64,000 nucleotides of DNA from CALFCX01 sp041650595 (GCA_041650595.1 JBAZKW010000003.1:1-64000), one strand, 5' to 3'. Shown: positions 49,158 through 57,983, counted from the first letter of the stretch. Notes: generated from the letters alone by a model not told the origin. Translations and numbers: made by a program.

Positions 49158-51239
49158 GTGGCCGAATCCGGCGGTCTCAAATTATTTAAGAATCTGTTTT
49201 CCGTTAATGACCTGGTTTTTGCGGGCCTTCTGGTCATTATAATTGCCTTGATCATAGTCCCCCTGCCGCCATTCATCATGGATATTCTCATCGCCGGGAA
49301 TATCGCGCTCTCTCTGATCGTCCTGCTCGTTTCCATGTTCTTAAAAGAGCCCCTTGACTTTGCGGCGTTCCCTTCAATGCTTTTGTTCGTCACCCTTTAC
49401 AGGGTATCCATCAATATAGCTGCTTCGAGACTGATCCTGCTCAACGCTGACGCAGGGGAAGTAATCGCTTCTTTCGGAAACTTTGTTGTCGCCGGCAATT
49501 ATATCGTCGGGGGAATTGTATACATTATAATCACGTTGGTGCAGTTCATTGTCATAACAAAGGGTTCCGAGCGCGTCGCCGAAGTCGCCGCAAGGTTCAC
49601 ATTGGACGCCATGCCCGGCAAGCAGATGTCTATCGACGCGGACCTGAATGCGGGATTGATAGACGCCAACGAAGCAAAGGCCAGAAGAAGGAAGATAGAA
49701 AGAGAATCTACTTTCTTTGGCGCTATGGACGGTTCCAACAAATTCGTAAGAGGCGATTCGATCGCTTCCATCATAATCACTATTGTTAACCTGATCGGCG
49801 GCATACTGGTCGGTTGGCTGCAAAGAGGAATGGATGTAATGCAGGCGGTACAGACTTTTGCGCTGCTTACCATAGGCTGCGGTCTTGTGATACAGATCCC
49901 GGCACTGCTCGTATCTATCGCCACCGGTATGGTCATAACAAAAGCCGCCACGGAAGAAAGTATAGGAACCGATATCTCCAAGGAGCTGTTTGCGCAGCCC
50001 AGAGCTTTTGCTTTTGTGGCTCTGATACTCGCGGCTTTTGCTCTGGTTCCCGGGCTCCCCACCCTGCCGTTCATGACAATAGCCATGGGTGCCGGCTTGA
50101 TGACAATTTTTGTGCTTAGGGCGCAGCTGAAAAAAGAAGAGGTCGCGATGGTATCCGAAGAGTCCACCCAAAAAGATGCACTAAAAAAACCTGAAAGTAT
50201 AATATCCACGCTTGGGCTCGACCCTCTCAGTTTAAAGACCGGCAGGAATTTGATCCCCATGATAGATCCGGCCAAAAAGGGCCCGTTGCTCGAAAAGATA
50301 ACCCTTATCCGGTATCACATCGGTCAGGAGCTCGGCTTTGTAATACCGGGCGTCAGGGTCATGGACGACCTGAGCCTTCCCCCGAACCAATATGTACTGG
50401 AAATAAGAGGAACAAAGGTAGCTACCGGAGAAGTGCTGGCAGATCACGTAAAGGTGGATATGACCTCAGAAGAGTTGAAAGAAAAAAATATTTCCGGGAT
50501 AGACGGCAAAAATCCTATTGATGGAGATATTATCACCTGGGTGCCTCAAACCGAAAAGCCTAAACTGGAGGAACTGGGAATAGCCTCAACAGACGCGGTC
50601 GATGTTATAGGCGACCACTTCAGGGAGACCGTAAAACGCTACGCCGACGAAATAATAACCAGGCAAAATGTGCAATCGCTGGTGGAGCTTGTAAAAAACG
50701 CGAACGCGGCGATAGTAAGGGAGCTGATCCCTGACATGCTCTCTCTAGGTCAGGTACACAAGGTCCTTCAGCTGCTGGTAAGAGAGCGTGTTTCGATCAG
50801 GGACCTTTCTACCATTATGGAGCGACTGGCGGATTATGCGCATCTAAGCCGTGATATTAATATCTTGGCGGAATATGTCAGACAGTCCCTTGCCAGGCAG
50901 ATATGTGAAAGTTACACCAACAAAGATGACGTGATCACGGTCATAACTATAGACCCTAACCTGGAAGAGACCATGATCGGAGCAGTACACCAGTCCGAAT
51001 ACGGTTCTTTTCTCGCACTGGACCCCAGCATCGGAGAAAGGATCCTGGGCCAGATCGCGACACAGATCTCCGCTTTTAAAAAGATGAAGCTCGCTTCGGT
51101 CATTCTTTGCTCTCCCCGACTCAGGCCCCATTTAAAGAAATTTATCGAGCGAAGCTTCCCTGATACGGCCGTGCTGTCGTATAACGAAATAGTGCCCCAG
51201 GTAAAAGTCCAGTCCATAGGCATGGTATCATTGGACTAA
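49158..51239 (+). CDS. flhA: Flagellar export gate protein FlhA
   Basis: The 693-residue protein has eight N-terminal helices, the conserved cytoplasmic loop KGSERVAEVAARFTLDAMPG / MSIDADLNAG, and a large C-terminal chaperone-docking domain. Start is GTG 49158, five bases after flhB. FlhA is the main proton-driven export platform. Confidence 0.97.
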   Translation: MAESGGLKLFKNLFSVNDLVFAGLLVIIIALIIVPLPPFIMDILIAGNIALSLIVLLVSMFLKEPLDFAAFPSMLLFVTLYRVSINIAASRLILLNADAGEVIASFGNFVVAGNYIVGGIVYIIITLVQFIVITKGSERVAEVAARFTLDAMPGKQMSIDADLNAGLIDANEAKARRRKIERESTFFGAMDGSNKFVRGDSIASIIITIVNLIGGILVGWLQRGMDVMQAVQTFALLTIGCGLVIQIPALLVSIATGMVITKAATEESIGTDISKELFAQPRAFAFVALILAAFALVPGLPTLPFMTIAMGAGLMTIFVLRAQLKKEEVAMVSEESTQKDALKKPESIISTLGLDPLSLKTGRNLIPMIDPAKKGPLLEKITLIRYHIGQELGFVIPGVRVMDDLSLPPNQYVLEIRGTKVATGEVLADHVKVDMTSEELKEKNISGIDGKNPIDGDIITWVPQTEKPKLEELGIASTDAVDVIGDHFRETVKRYADEIITRQNVQSLVELVKNANAAIVRELIPDMLSLGQVHKVLQLLVRERVSIRDLSTIMERLADYAHLSRDINILAEYVRQSLARQICESYTNKDDVITVITIDPNLEETMIGAVHQSEYGSFLALDPSIGERILGQIATQISAFKKMKLASVILCSPRLRPHLKKFIERSFPDTAVLSYNEIVPQVKVQSIGMVSLD

Positions 51240-51246
51240 TAATAAA

Positions 51247-51654
51247 ATGGAACAGAGAAAGAATCTTAATATTCCCATCAGTGACCCGGTAAGGGACGCG
51301 TTTTTAAGAAGTTCCGTGATCCCCGAAAGGCTGTCATTTGAAAAAGACCGAATAAAAGAGGTCCCGCAGAAAGTTTTGTTCAAGCATGAAGGGGCATCGC
51401 AGTTCTGGCAGGAGCTTGAAACGGTCTTGCATCCCAATCTTCCCGCAAAAGACCTTATTTCCTCCATTGTAAAGACCGCTCTTCTTGTTCAAATGGGAAA
51501 ATCCTTTACTTTGACACAGGGTTTTGATAAAATGGTTGAGAAGATCTCTGCCGTAGTAATGGCAGACCCGCTCTTAAGAAGGCAGGCCCTTGCGACAGTG
51601 AGCCTTGTGCTTGAAAATAAAAACATTCATGGCGGAAATATAAAAAATGGTTGA
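51247..51654 (+). CDS. Hypothetical flagellar-operon protein (135 aa)
   Basis: I do not recognise this family. The product is soluble and mostly helical, with LPAKDLISSIVKTALLVQMG and LLRRQALATVSLVLENK in the second half. It sits between flhA and the sigma factor, where many bacteria have flhF/flhG, but it has no GTPase or ATPase motif. Its stop overlaps the next gene by 8 nt. Confidence 0.65.
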   Translation: MEQRKNLNIPISDPVRDAFLRSSVIPERLSFEKDRIKEVPQKVLFKHEGASQFWQELETVLHPNLPAKDLISSIVKTALLVQMGKSFTLTQGFDKMVEKISAVVMADPLLRRQALATVSLVLENKNIHGGNIKNG

Positions 51655-51856
51655 ATCCGGAAGGATTTCTTCTCTAAATTCAAAAGTAAAGGTGACAGGC
51701 GCTCTTACAAGCGGCGCCGTAAAAGGCGTGCCTCCCGCTTTCCAAAGATTTTATAAATTCTCAAAAGACATGGCAATGAAGTTTTGCCGCCATCTGCAAA
51801 AAGACCGCACCGACGAACTGGTTGATGCGGTGATCAAGGAGATGAAAAATGGCTGA
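51647..51856 (+). CDS. Hypothetical flagellar-operon protein (69 aa)
   Basis: A small basic protein with a Ser/Gly-rich start and a C-terminal helix FYKFSKDMAMKFCRHLQKDR. No domain is recognised. It overlaps both neighbours by 8 nt (AAAAATGG at each junction), so it is translationally coupled to the 135-residue gene and to the sigma factor. An anti-sigma or adaptor role is conceivable but unproven. Confidence 0.6.
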   Translation: MVESGRISSLNSKVKVTGALTSGAVKGVPPAFQRFYKFSKDMAMKFCRHLQKDRTDELVDAVIKEMKNG

Positions 51857-52427
51857 CCGCGACACCGAAGACCGGATCGTCGTCATTTTGCGCAAACACT
51901 TCATGAAATACTCCGATGAAGTACTGCAAAAATACAAAAATCAGATCGATGCTACCGTAAAATGGTATATCAACAACCTGCCTACCGCGGTTGCCGCCAG
52001 GGAAGCCGAAGACCTGACTTCGGAAGCCAAAATGGCTTTTGTAGACGCTCTAAAAGGATGGGACCCCCGCAAAGGGGACCTTTGGCCGTATGTAAGCATC
52101 CGTCTCAAAGGATCGATGCAGGATTATTTGAGAAAAAGAGGCACAGACCCTGTCACCGGCATATACGAGTGGGTGACCCAGACGGCAAATGTATATCTTG
52201 CCTTCAACAAAGAGGTCGCCGTGACCGAGACCACAGAACTGGCCACACAGATAGACAGCGCGATGAAAGACCTGGATGAGAACGAACGAAAAGTGATCAT
52301 TGGTTATTATCAGGACGACAAGACTTTCAAGGATATCGGCAAGGAAATCGGATTGTCAGAATCCCAGACCAGCAGGATCTGTAAAACAGCCACGCAAAAG
52401 CTCAAAAAGCTCCTATTTAAAGAATAA
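51849..52427 (+). CDS. fliA: Flagellar-type sigma factor (FliA/SigD-like)
   Basis: The 192-residue protein has sigma region 2 (AREAEDLTSEAKMAFVDALKGWD ... YVSIRLKGSMQDYLRKR, matching the FliA core) and region 4 (DENERKVIIGYYQDDKTFKDIGKEIGLSESQTSRI). Region 3 is short. Position at the end of a flagellar operon supports a sigma-28 role. A short inverted repeat CCACT-CA-AGTGG about 20 nt downstream (52448-52459) may be a weak terminator. Confidence 0.85.
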   Translation: MADRDTEDRIVVILRKHFMKYSDEVLQKYKNQIDATVKWYINNLPTAVAAREAEDLTSEAKMAFVDALKGWDPRKGDLWPYVSIRLKGSMQDYLRKRGTDPVTGIYEWVTQTANVYLAFNKEVAVTETTELATQIDSAMKDLDENERKVIIGYYQDDKTFKDIGKEIGLSESQTSRICKTATQKLKKLLFKE

Positions 52428-52502
52428 GCCCCTTCCTTCACAACTTCCACTCAAGTGGTTTCATTATTATGGACTTTTGTTGTAAAATGTAATTATCTAG
52501 AT

Positions 52503-52573
52503 GCGGGATTAGTTGACCGGTTCAATGTCAGCTTCCCAAGCTGAAGAAATGGGTTCGACTCCCATATCCCGCT
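52503..52573 (+). tRNA. tRNA-Gly (anticodon CCC)
   Basis: The acceptor GCGGGAT pairs with ATCCCGC, with discriminator T. The anticodon arm TCAGC-TTCCCAA-GCTGA gives CCC. The T arm is ATGGG-TTCGACT-CCCAT. CCA is not encoded. Confidence 0.93.
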
Positions 52574-52637
52574 CGTTAGTATAGGATGGATTGCGGGTTC
52601 AAACCTGCCTGCCGGCAGGCAGGTCCCATCGCCCGCT
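52571..52637 (+). pseudogene. tRNA-Gly-like remnant split by a palindrome
   Basis: The sequence GCTCGTTAGTATAGGATGG resembles a tRNA 5' half. GCGGGTTCAAA and TCCC..CGCCCGCT resemble a T arm and 3' acceptor, but the anticodon arm is missing and a 20-bp family C palindrome interrupts the T loop. It cannot fold as a tRNA. Confidence 0.65.
52604..52623. repeat. Family C palindrome (20 bp, perfect)
   Basis: CCTGCCTGCC and GGCAGGCAGG form a perfect palindrome with no loop. Other copies are at 30727-30750, 37949-37979 and 55678-55694. Confidence 0.9.
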
Positions 52638-52642
52638 TATTT

Positions 52643-52716
52643 GCGCGTTTAGCTCAGTTGGTTAGAGTACTTGCTTGACAGGCAAGGGGTCACTGGTTCG
52701 AACCCAGTAACGCGCA
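52643..52716 (+). tRNA. tRNA-Val (anticodon GAC)
   Basis: The acceptor GCGCGTT pairs with AACGCGC, discriminator A. The anticodon arm CTTGC-TTGACAG-GCAAG gives GAC. The T arm is CTGG-TTCGAAC-CCAG. Degenerate copies of it occur at 52935-52970 and 56671-56726. Confidence 0.95.
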
Positions 52717-52789
52717 TTGAAAGAAGTGAAATGCGCCAACACCGCGAACGCGGGGGTGTTTTGCGCAAGCAAAAAGGTTGCTGGGTGCT

Positions 52790-52860
52790 GGCGGCATGGC
52801 CGAGTGGTCAGGCAGCGGTCTGCAAAACCGTTCACCTCAGTTCGATTCTGAGTGCCGCCT
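52790..52860 (+). tRNA. tRNA-Cys (anticodon GCA)
   Basis: The acceptor GGCGGCA pairs with TGCCGCC, discriminator T as required for Cys. The anticodon arm GCGGT-CTGCAAA-ACCGT gives GCA. The T arm is CTCAG-TTCGATT-CTGAG. Confidence 0.95.
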
Positions 52861-52934
52861 AATTTCATAATTACTTGGTAAGGGAGTGGTCTGCAACCCC
52901 GACGAAGTCTGGGCGAATCTGGTCATCGCCTTAT

Positions 52935-52970
52935 TTGACAGGCAAGGGGTCACTGGTTCCAACCCAGTAA
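52935..52970 (+). pseudogene. tRNA-Val 3'-half copy
   Basis: 36 bases from TTGACAGGCAAGG to AACCCAGTAA match tRNA-Val 52675-52710 with one mismatch (TTCG to TTCC). The acceptor end then reads TGTGTA in place of CGCGCA. The rest of 52861-53058 holds no gene that I can see. Confidence 0.75.
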
Positions 52971-53058
52971 TGTGTACTATTTTTTGTTGTAGTTAAGAAG
53001 GAAATATAAAACGGAATTTTCTTCTTTTTCATTTATTGGGAATTCTTCTAAGAATACT

Positions 53059-53946
53059 CTAAATATTAGTGGATTTCTTTAATTGATCAAGTTGGCTTTT
53101 AAGTATAACCGCTCCTGGGATCTGTGATAATTCTTGTAATAATATTTTCAGTTTAGGAATAACACTTGATAGGTGGAAACACTCAATAATAATATCTGTG
53201 ATAAGCGATATGTATTTTTCGATGTACAAATGGGATATTCCAAAAGAAGCAATATAATAGTTTTTATCAAATGCCAAAACTCCAGTTAGGCCACTATGAG
53301 TATCCCAGCATAACCTGGCATAGAGATATCGATAATCTTCGGCCATACCTACAAGATCGGCATTGCCAAAAATCTTTTTGCCAGTCCATGTGTCGGGCAG
53401 ACTTGCCATTCCCCATAGTCGTTTATAAAGAATCTTATAATCTGCTGACTCGTTTTTATTAGCTACATATTTTTTTGCTTCACTTATAAAATCTTCGTTA
53501 ATAATTGTAGCCGTTTTTGGATCTACCCCATTAATATACTTTTTTGCATACTCATATTTTTTTGCATCAACATATTGAAAATACTTGTTAGTGTCATCAT
53601 TAATCATATTTAACCATAACAGCTTTGAATCAACTAATATTTCGAATATAGTTCTGCAATTGCTCGCAATAGTCTCATAGTATTTGATATTGTTTAATTC
53701 GATTACTGCATCCAGTCTTGAAACCATTCTTAGGTATAATCCTAATAGTATTTTCTCCTTATCTTTAAGTTTTAATTGCGACATCAAGATGGGAATGATG
53801 TATTTCCTTATAAAGACAAAATATTCTTTCGTACAAGTATAAAACGCATCTGCTCCTATCCTTGTAGTGCCTGGTTTCATGGTCTTTAAAAGTGCAAGAT
53901 TCTCTTTGCTTAATTGATTGATCTCTCTTTCTATTGTTTCAAACAT
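53059..53946 (-). CDS. DUF5677-like hypothetical protein
   Basis: The 295-residue helical protein resembles the DUF5677 family, which often occurs in accessory regions: RTIFEILVDSKLLWL, YFQYVDAKKYEYAK and YRYLYARLCWDTHSGLTG fit its pattern. Function is unknown. I start at ATG 53946 (AGGAAG about 8 nt upstream); a GTG 9 nt earlier is possible. The gene is clearly more AT-rich and Lys/Ile/Tyr-rich than its neighbours and lies between tRNA-Val copies, consistent with acquisition by transfer. Confidence 0.7.
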   Translation of the reverse strand: MFETIEREINQLSKENLALLKTMKPGTTRIGADAFYTCTKEYFVFIRKYIIPILMSQLKLKDKEKILLGLYLRMVSRLDAVIELNNIKYYETIASNCRTIFEILVDSKLLWLNMINDDTNKYFQYVDAKKYEYAKKYINGVDPKTATIINEDFISEAKKYVANKNESADYKILYKRLWGMASLPDTWTGKKIFGNADLVGMAEDYRYLYARLCWDTHSGLTGVLAFDKNYYIASFGISHLYIEKYISLITDIIIECFHLSSVIPKLKILLQELSQIPGAVILKSQLDQLKKSTNI

Positions 53947-54083
53947 TAGAATCACTTCCTATCTTGTTTGGGCTAAATTATATTATACGTCAATTAGCAA
54001 TAATCGAACAACTTAATGGCTTTATCTTGGAATGAAATTTGCTGCAAAATATATCGATGTTTAATTGAAAGGTGAATAAGATC

Positions 54084-55409
54084 ATGCCGTTAACGATCGC
54101 TGGGCAATCAATAAGATGCGGGAATAGAAACTTTGTTGCAGCTGACCAACTTAAACATGAAAAGAATGGCCGTACTTTTGTGGTCAGAAGTCTTGTTGAA
54201 AGATGTGATTCAGGAGCGGCAAGAGCAGTAACGTGGCGCACAGAACCGGGGGCGGTTTGCACAAGTGATTTGATCACCGGAGGTCTTCCCGATCCCATAA
54301 ATAAATTGTCGGCTGATCATCACACCCCGATAATATCTGAGGGCCGGCCATTGTTATTGTTAGGAAGCCCGTTAGAAAAAGCGTGGGGGTTTGAACATAC
54401 TTTTACCATGATAGATCCACGCCAAGTGAACGATGTCTCTGATGATCTAGGCCGGACCGCTAAATTGCCAGATGTGTTGAACCTATTCCCTGAAGGTTTC
54501 GGTATAAATCCAGAGACAAATCTAATCCTCTTAAAGATACTCAAGCCCGGCAGTACTCCGATAAAAAGCGATCTGTATCTTGAGGTCCATTGGGAAAAAG
54601 AAGAAGCTTATGTGGTCACAAAGATAGACAGGGAAGCTTGGCCGGACGGTGTTGCACAGATAGTTTGCGGACTTGATCCCGACTTGCTTGAACTATATAA
54701 ATACAATTTTGCCGAATCCTGGGAAGCCAGATATAAGGCGGATTTTAAAGCGGCTTCCGACGCTTATAGAATAGAAGTATACGAAAAATACACAGCGAAC
54801 GGCGAAAGTGCGCCCGAAGAGGTTGAAAGTAAATTAAGACAAGAGGTATATCGTTTTATTGGGAAGAAAGATGTACGGGAAGGCGATGTTCTGGTATTCC
54901 CGAAAGGGACTGTACACTCTCTTCAGCACGGCATACAGGTAGCGGAGATACTCACCCCTCATTATGAAAGAGGGATAATACTCCCGACCCCGCAAAAAGT
55001 CACTTCTTTCGGAGGGGACTGGTCCACTGACAAGGCATTTGACGCAATGATCATGAGATCTTATGAAAGCCCGGATTTTAACCTTGTCGCAAATCCGTTC
55101 GGCCATCAAATAGATGATCTCGTCTCGTTCCAAATGGGGAACTATTTGCTGCGGGCGCACAGAGTCTACATGGAAAGTGGCGGCATATTCAATGATAATA
55201 CGGAATATTATCCGAATTTAAGAAGTTACCATATGTTGCTTCCGATAAGCGGGAAGCTCACGGTGTCTTCAAACATAGCTGACAGCCTGCTTATAGGTCC
55301 GGAGCACGGACTGATAATACCGGCTTCAACCGGAGAATATGTGGTTGGCAACCCTTCTGGAGACGTATCAATATACTTAAAAATGTACCTGATGGCATGT
55401 TCAAGATAA
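54084..55409 (+). CDS. Cupin protein related to class I mannose-6-phosphate isomerase
   Basis: The 441-residue protein has two cupin-like regions. LYLEVHWEKEEAYVV (His near residue 169) and VLVFPKGTVHSLQHGIQVAEI (His near 277) match the metal-binding and PGTxHA motifs of class I phosphomannose isomerase. The long insertion between them is helical. The N-terminal 100 residues are not typical. It may isomerise a hexose phosphate; the exact substrate is uncertain. Start ATG 54084 has AAAGGTGA about 9 nt upstream; a GTG at 54072 lies inside that box. An SrlD-like dehydrogenase gene lies nearby on the other strand. Confidence 0.7.
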   Translation: MPLTIAGQSIRCGNRNFVAADQLKHEKNGRTFVVRSLVERCDSGAARAVTWRTEPGAVCTSDLITGGLPDPINKLSADHHTPIISEGRPLLLLGSPLEKAWGFEHTFTMIDPRQVNDVSDDLGRTAKLPDVLNLFPEGFGINPETNLILLKILKPGSTPIKSDLYLEVHWEKEEAYVVTKIDREAWPDGVAQIVCGLDPDLLELYKYNFAESWEARYKADFKAASDAYRIEVYEKYTANGESAPEEVESKLRQEVYRFIGKKDVREGDVLVFPKGTVHSLQHGIQVAEILTPHYERGIILPTPQKVTSFGGDWSTDKAFDAMIMRSYESPDFNLVANPFGHQIDDLVSFQMGNYLLRAHRVYMESGGIFNDNTEYYPNLRSYHMLLPISGKLTVSSNIADSLLIGPEHGLIIPASTGEYVVGNPSGDVSIYLKMYLMACSR

Positions 55410-55470
55410 ATATACAGCAGCCACTAACGCGCGCCATTCTTCTGCTAGAATGAAGTAAGGAAACATAAAA

Positions 55471-55653
55471 ATGCCACGTGACAGAAAACAGTACAACAAG
55501 GATATGACAAAACAAAAGATCGCTTACAGGAGCGCCCCTAAACTATTTAGGACACAGCAAAGTTTATTTCACGGAAAACCTATACGGCAGGAGCCTGTTT
55601 CAAGTACAATATCGACAGAGCAAATTCCCGGTTCGCCTGCCCTGAACGACTAG
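55471..55653 (+). CDS. Hypothetical small protein (60 aa)
   Basis: A basic, probably disordered product (MPRDRKQYNKDMTKQKIAYR) with AAGGAAA upstream of ATG 55471. Its last residues (SPALND) and stop codon are encoded by the repeat at 55630-55695, so the natural end may differ. No family is recognised. Confidence 0.4.
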   Translation: MPRDRKQYNKDMTKQKIAYRSAPKLFRTQQSLFHGKPIRQEPVSSTISTEQIPGSPALND

Positions 55654-55695
55654 CGTTAGCGAAGAGTCGAAGGGAACCCTGCCGGCAGGCAGGCT
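55630..55695. repeat. Repeat pair: family F (CCCTGAAC..GTCGAAGGG) plus family C
   Basis: CCCTGAACGACTAGCGTTAGCGAAGAGTCGAAGGG is an imperfect inverted element; a related segment is inside the composite block at 12060-12083. It is followed by a CCTGCCGGCAGGCAGG unit (55678-55694). Confidence 0.7.
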
Positions 55696-55713
55696 AATAA
55701 CGCTTGCCATTTT

Positions 55714-56577
55714 TTAACGCATCTCTTGTCCGCCGGTCACGTTTATGGCCTGGCCTGTCATGTAGCTGGAGTCATCAGAAGCTAAAAATATCATTAAGTT
55801 GCATACATCGTCATATGTGCATCCCCGCTTCATGGGTACTTGTTCAGTATAATACCTAAGGACATCTTCTACTGTTGTTGCGCCTGGTACTTTTCCGGCA
55901 TCTAAATACTTTTGTAAAAGTCCTATGCCGGGGGTATTCCATAGCGGCGAGTCTAGCAGATTTCCCGGACAGATCGCATTGACTCGTACATTGAACGGGG
56001 CAAACTCAAGAGCCAGGCTTTGGGTTAATCCTATGCCACCGAATTTGCTTGTCGCATACGCAGCATTTGCTTGGCTGCCTTTTTTACCGGATTTAGAGTT
56101 GATCTGTATAATTGAGCCGCTTTTCTGCTCAATCATTACTCTTGCAGCGTGCTGTGCGAGAAGAAAGTAACCTGTGAGATTTACTGCTAAGACCTTGTTC
56201 CATTTCTCCAGATCAAATCCGATAGTTTTTCCTGACTCAACTATCCCGGCATTTGAAACTGCGATATCGAGCCGCCCGAATTCTGATATTGCAGCATCAG
56301 CCAAACGTGCGACATCGGCTTCATCTCCAACATCCACCTTTCCGGCAACAAAGATTTTCCGGCCTGTTTTCATTGCGATTTGCTCCGCAGTTCTTAGTGC
56401 GGACTTGACGTTAATGTCCCCAATTATTACGTTTGCTCCTTCGCGTGCCAAGCGCTCAGTTATCGCCTGTCCCAATCCTTGTCCGCCGCCTGTGACGATC
56501 GCAACCCGGTCCTGCAATCTCGGCGCAAAAAGCGATTTCGTTGCAGAAAGATTTGTGCCAATTCCTGCTGCTCCCAT
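55714..56577 (-). CDS. Short-chain dehydrogenase, sorbitol-6-phosphate dehydrogenase-like
   Basis: The 287-residue SDR has the NAD motif TGGGQGLG, NAG (SNAGIVESG), and the Ser-Tyr-Lys triad in INSKSG ... YATSK. The stretches IIQINSKSGKKGSQANAAY, FGGIGLTQSLALE, CPGNLLDSPLW and VPMKRGCTYDDV closely follow E. coli SrlD, which oxidises sorbitol 6-phosphate to fructose 6-phosphate. About 20 extra residues precede the SDR fold. Together with the phosphomannose-isomerase-like gene it suggests hexitol/hexose phosphate interconversion. The substrate remains to be shown. Confidence 0.82.
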   Translation of the reverse strand: MGAAGIGTNLSATKSLFAPRLQDRVAIVTGGGQGLGQAITERLAREGANVIIGDINVKSALRTAEQIAMKTGRKIFVAGKVDVGDEADVARLADAAISEFGRLDIAVSNAGIVESGKTIGFDLEKWNKVLAVNLTGYFLLAQHAARVMIEQKSGSIIQINSKSGKKGSQANAAYATSKFGGIGLTQSLALEFAPFNVRVNAICPGNLLDSPLWNTPGIGLLQKYLDAGKVPGATTVEDVLRYYTEQVPMKRGCTYDDVCNLMIFLASDDSSYMTGQAINVTGGQEMR

Positions 56578-56670
56578 TTCTAATATCTCCTTTATGTTAA
56601 ATTGCTTTCAATTTTTATCTCGACTCGATTTTTCAAAAATTTCACTGTTTTTTGATATTACAAGTTTTTC

Positions 56671-56726
56671 GCGCTTAGCTAAAGTTGGCTATAGTAATTG
56701 CTTGACAGGCAATGGATCACTGGGGA
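56671..56726 (+). pseudogene. Degenerate tRNA-Val copy
   Basis: GCGCTTAGCT..GTTGG..ATAGTA.TTGCTTGACAGGCAATGGATCACTGG follows tRNA-Val through the D and anticodon arms with several mismatches, but the T arm and acceptor 3' strand are lost. The 56578-56886 interval, about 300 bases, otherwise holds only the short frame at 56737-56868. Confidence 0.7.
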
Positions 56727-56736
56727 ATCTCCAAAC

Positions 56737-56868
56737 GTGCAAAGAAAAGCCGGGATCGCATTGACATCTTTAGATGATCTCATATATGATATCTTTAGAA
56801 TAACCCCGGAATATCACCCGTTCACACAATTGCATAAGCACTCAAGGTTTGCGTTGAGGAACTATTGA
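56737..56868 (+). pseudogene. Possible gene fragment (43 codons)
   Basis: A frame from GTG 56737 to TGA 56866 encodes protein-like sequence (LDDLIYDIFRITPEYHPF) with no ribosome site. It lies directly after the tRNA-Val relic and may be the tail of a gene lost during rearrangement. Low certainty. Confidence 0.25.
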
Positions 56869-56886
56869 AATAAGGAAACAATTGAA

Positions 56887-57321
56887 TTGGCCTTTATAAA
56901 GCAGCTATATACTGAAAGTCCAATACCAAATACTCTTAAAGCCATTTTTGAATATCTTTACCTTGGCAAAAAGTCTGTCGGCAGTTATCAGGCTCCCAAA
57001 GCTCCAATAAGAATAAAACCCCAAATCGACCCCAACATCATAAAGACAACAACGAACATAGTTCAGGCAGTTGTTTTATTATCTCTATTGGCTTCTTCGA
57101 TTGTTTTGATATTTGCTGTTTTGTCATTAAATTCTTCGCAGAATATCTATGATTTCCAGACGATTGTAAATGATGAAGGGATATTTACCCAATTACTTGA
57201 TAAAAGAACAGGAATAATATATACAAGTTTTTCAACACCCACAAAAACTTATCAGTTAAATTGGAAGGTATCGTCCAAAACCGGTCTTCTTTCGATCATC
57301 AATAAAAAATACACCCGTTGA
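56887..57321 (+). CDS. Hypothetical single-pass membrane protein (144 aa)
   Basis: Start TTG 56887 has AAGGAAA about 9 nt upstream. Residues 1-55 are cytoplasmic in character, residues about 60-82 form a membrane helix (AVVLLSLLASSIVLIFAVLS), and the rest is a small extracytoplasmic beta-rich part. No family is recognised. It lies at the edge of the tRNA-bounded region. Confidence 0.55.
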   Translation: MAFIKQLYTESPIPNTLKAIFEYLYLGKKSVGSYQAPKAPIRIKPQIDPNIIKTTTNIVQAVVLLSLLASSIVLIFAVLSLNSSQNIYDFQTIVNDEGIFTQLLDKRTGIIYTSFSTPTKTYQLNWKVSSKTGLLSIINKKYTR

Positions 57322-57352
57322 CCTCTTGTACCGGGAAGTTTATGTGCTCATT

Positions 57353-57922
57353 CTAAATACTTAGAAGCAATTCCTGGGCCTTCGGTCTTTCTATCTCCGC
57401 ATATTCCCCGGGCTTGAGATCTCCCAATTGAATAGGACCGATAGCGGTGCGGACAAGACGCAGGCAGGGTAGCCCGACAGCCGCAGTCATCTTCTTTATT
57501 TGATGGTTGCGCCCTTCACGGATCTTTATTTCCAGCCAGGAGGTCGGAATGCTTTTACGATAGCGTATAGGCTTAGATCTCGACCACAATTTAGGATCCT
57601 TATTCAATATCTCGGCCCGGGCCGGCAGAGTACGCCTGCCTTCTATTGACACGCCGCTCCTAAGTCCTGCCAGCATACTTTCTGTCGGGATCCCTTCCAC
57701 CTGTGCAAGATAAGTTTTGAACTGCTTATTAGCCGGATTGCTGAATAATTGGTTAAACTCACCGTCGTCAGTGAGCAATAGCAACCCTTCGCTGTCCATG
57801 TCAAGCCGCCCTACCGCGTAAACACCGCCTATATCTATGTAATCTTTTAAAGTAGGCCGTCCCGATAAATCCGTGAACTGGCATAATACGCCATAAGGCT
57901 TGTTAAAGATCAGGTATTTCAT
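57353..57922 (-). CDS. rluE: 23S rRNA pseudouridine synthase RluE-like
   Basis: The 189-residue protein starts KYLIFNKPYGVLCQFT and has the catalytic Asp in GRLDMDSEGLLLLT, then LEIKIREGRNHQIKKM. There is no N-terminal S4 domain, as in RluE, which modifies U2457 of 23S rRNA. A TATACT box at 57929-57934 ends 6 nt before the ATG and no SD is present, so it is another candidate leaderless message. Confidence 0.93.
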   Translation of the reverse strand: MKYLIFNKPYGVLCQFTDLSGRPTLKDYIDIGGVYAVGRLDMDSEGLLLLTDDGEFNQLFSNPANKQFKTYLAQVEGIPTESMLAGLRSGVSIEGRRTLPARAEILNKDPKLWSRSKPIRYRKSIPTSWLEIKIREGRNHQIKKMTAAVGLPCLRLVRTAIGPIQLGDLKPGEYAEIERPKAQELLLSI

Positions 57923-57983
57923 ATAAGCAGTATAGAATATAAATCATGTTTTGTTTTAGGTGCTATAATCTTGTTCATCAGGC

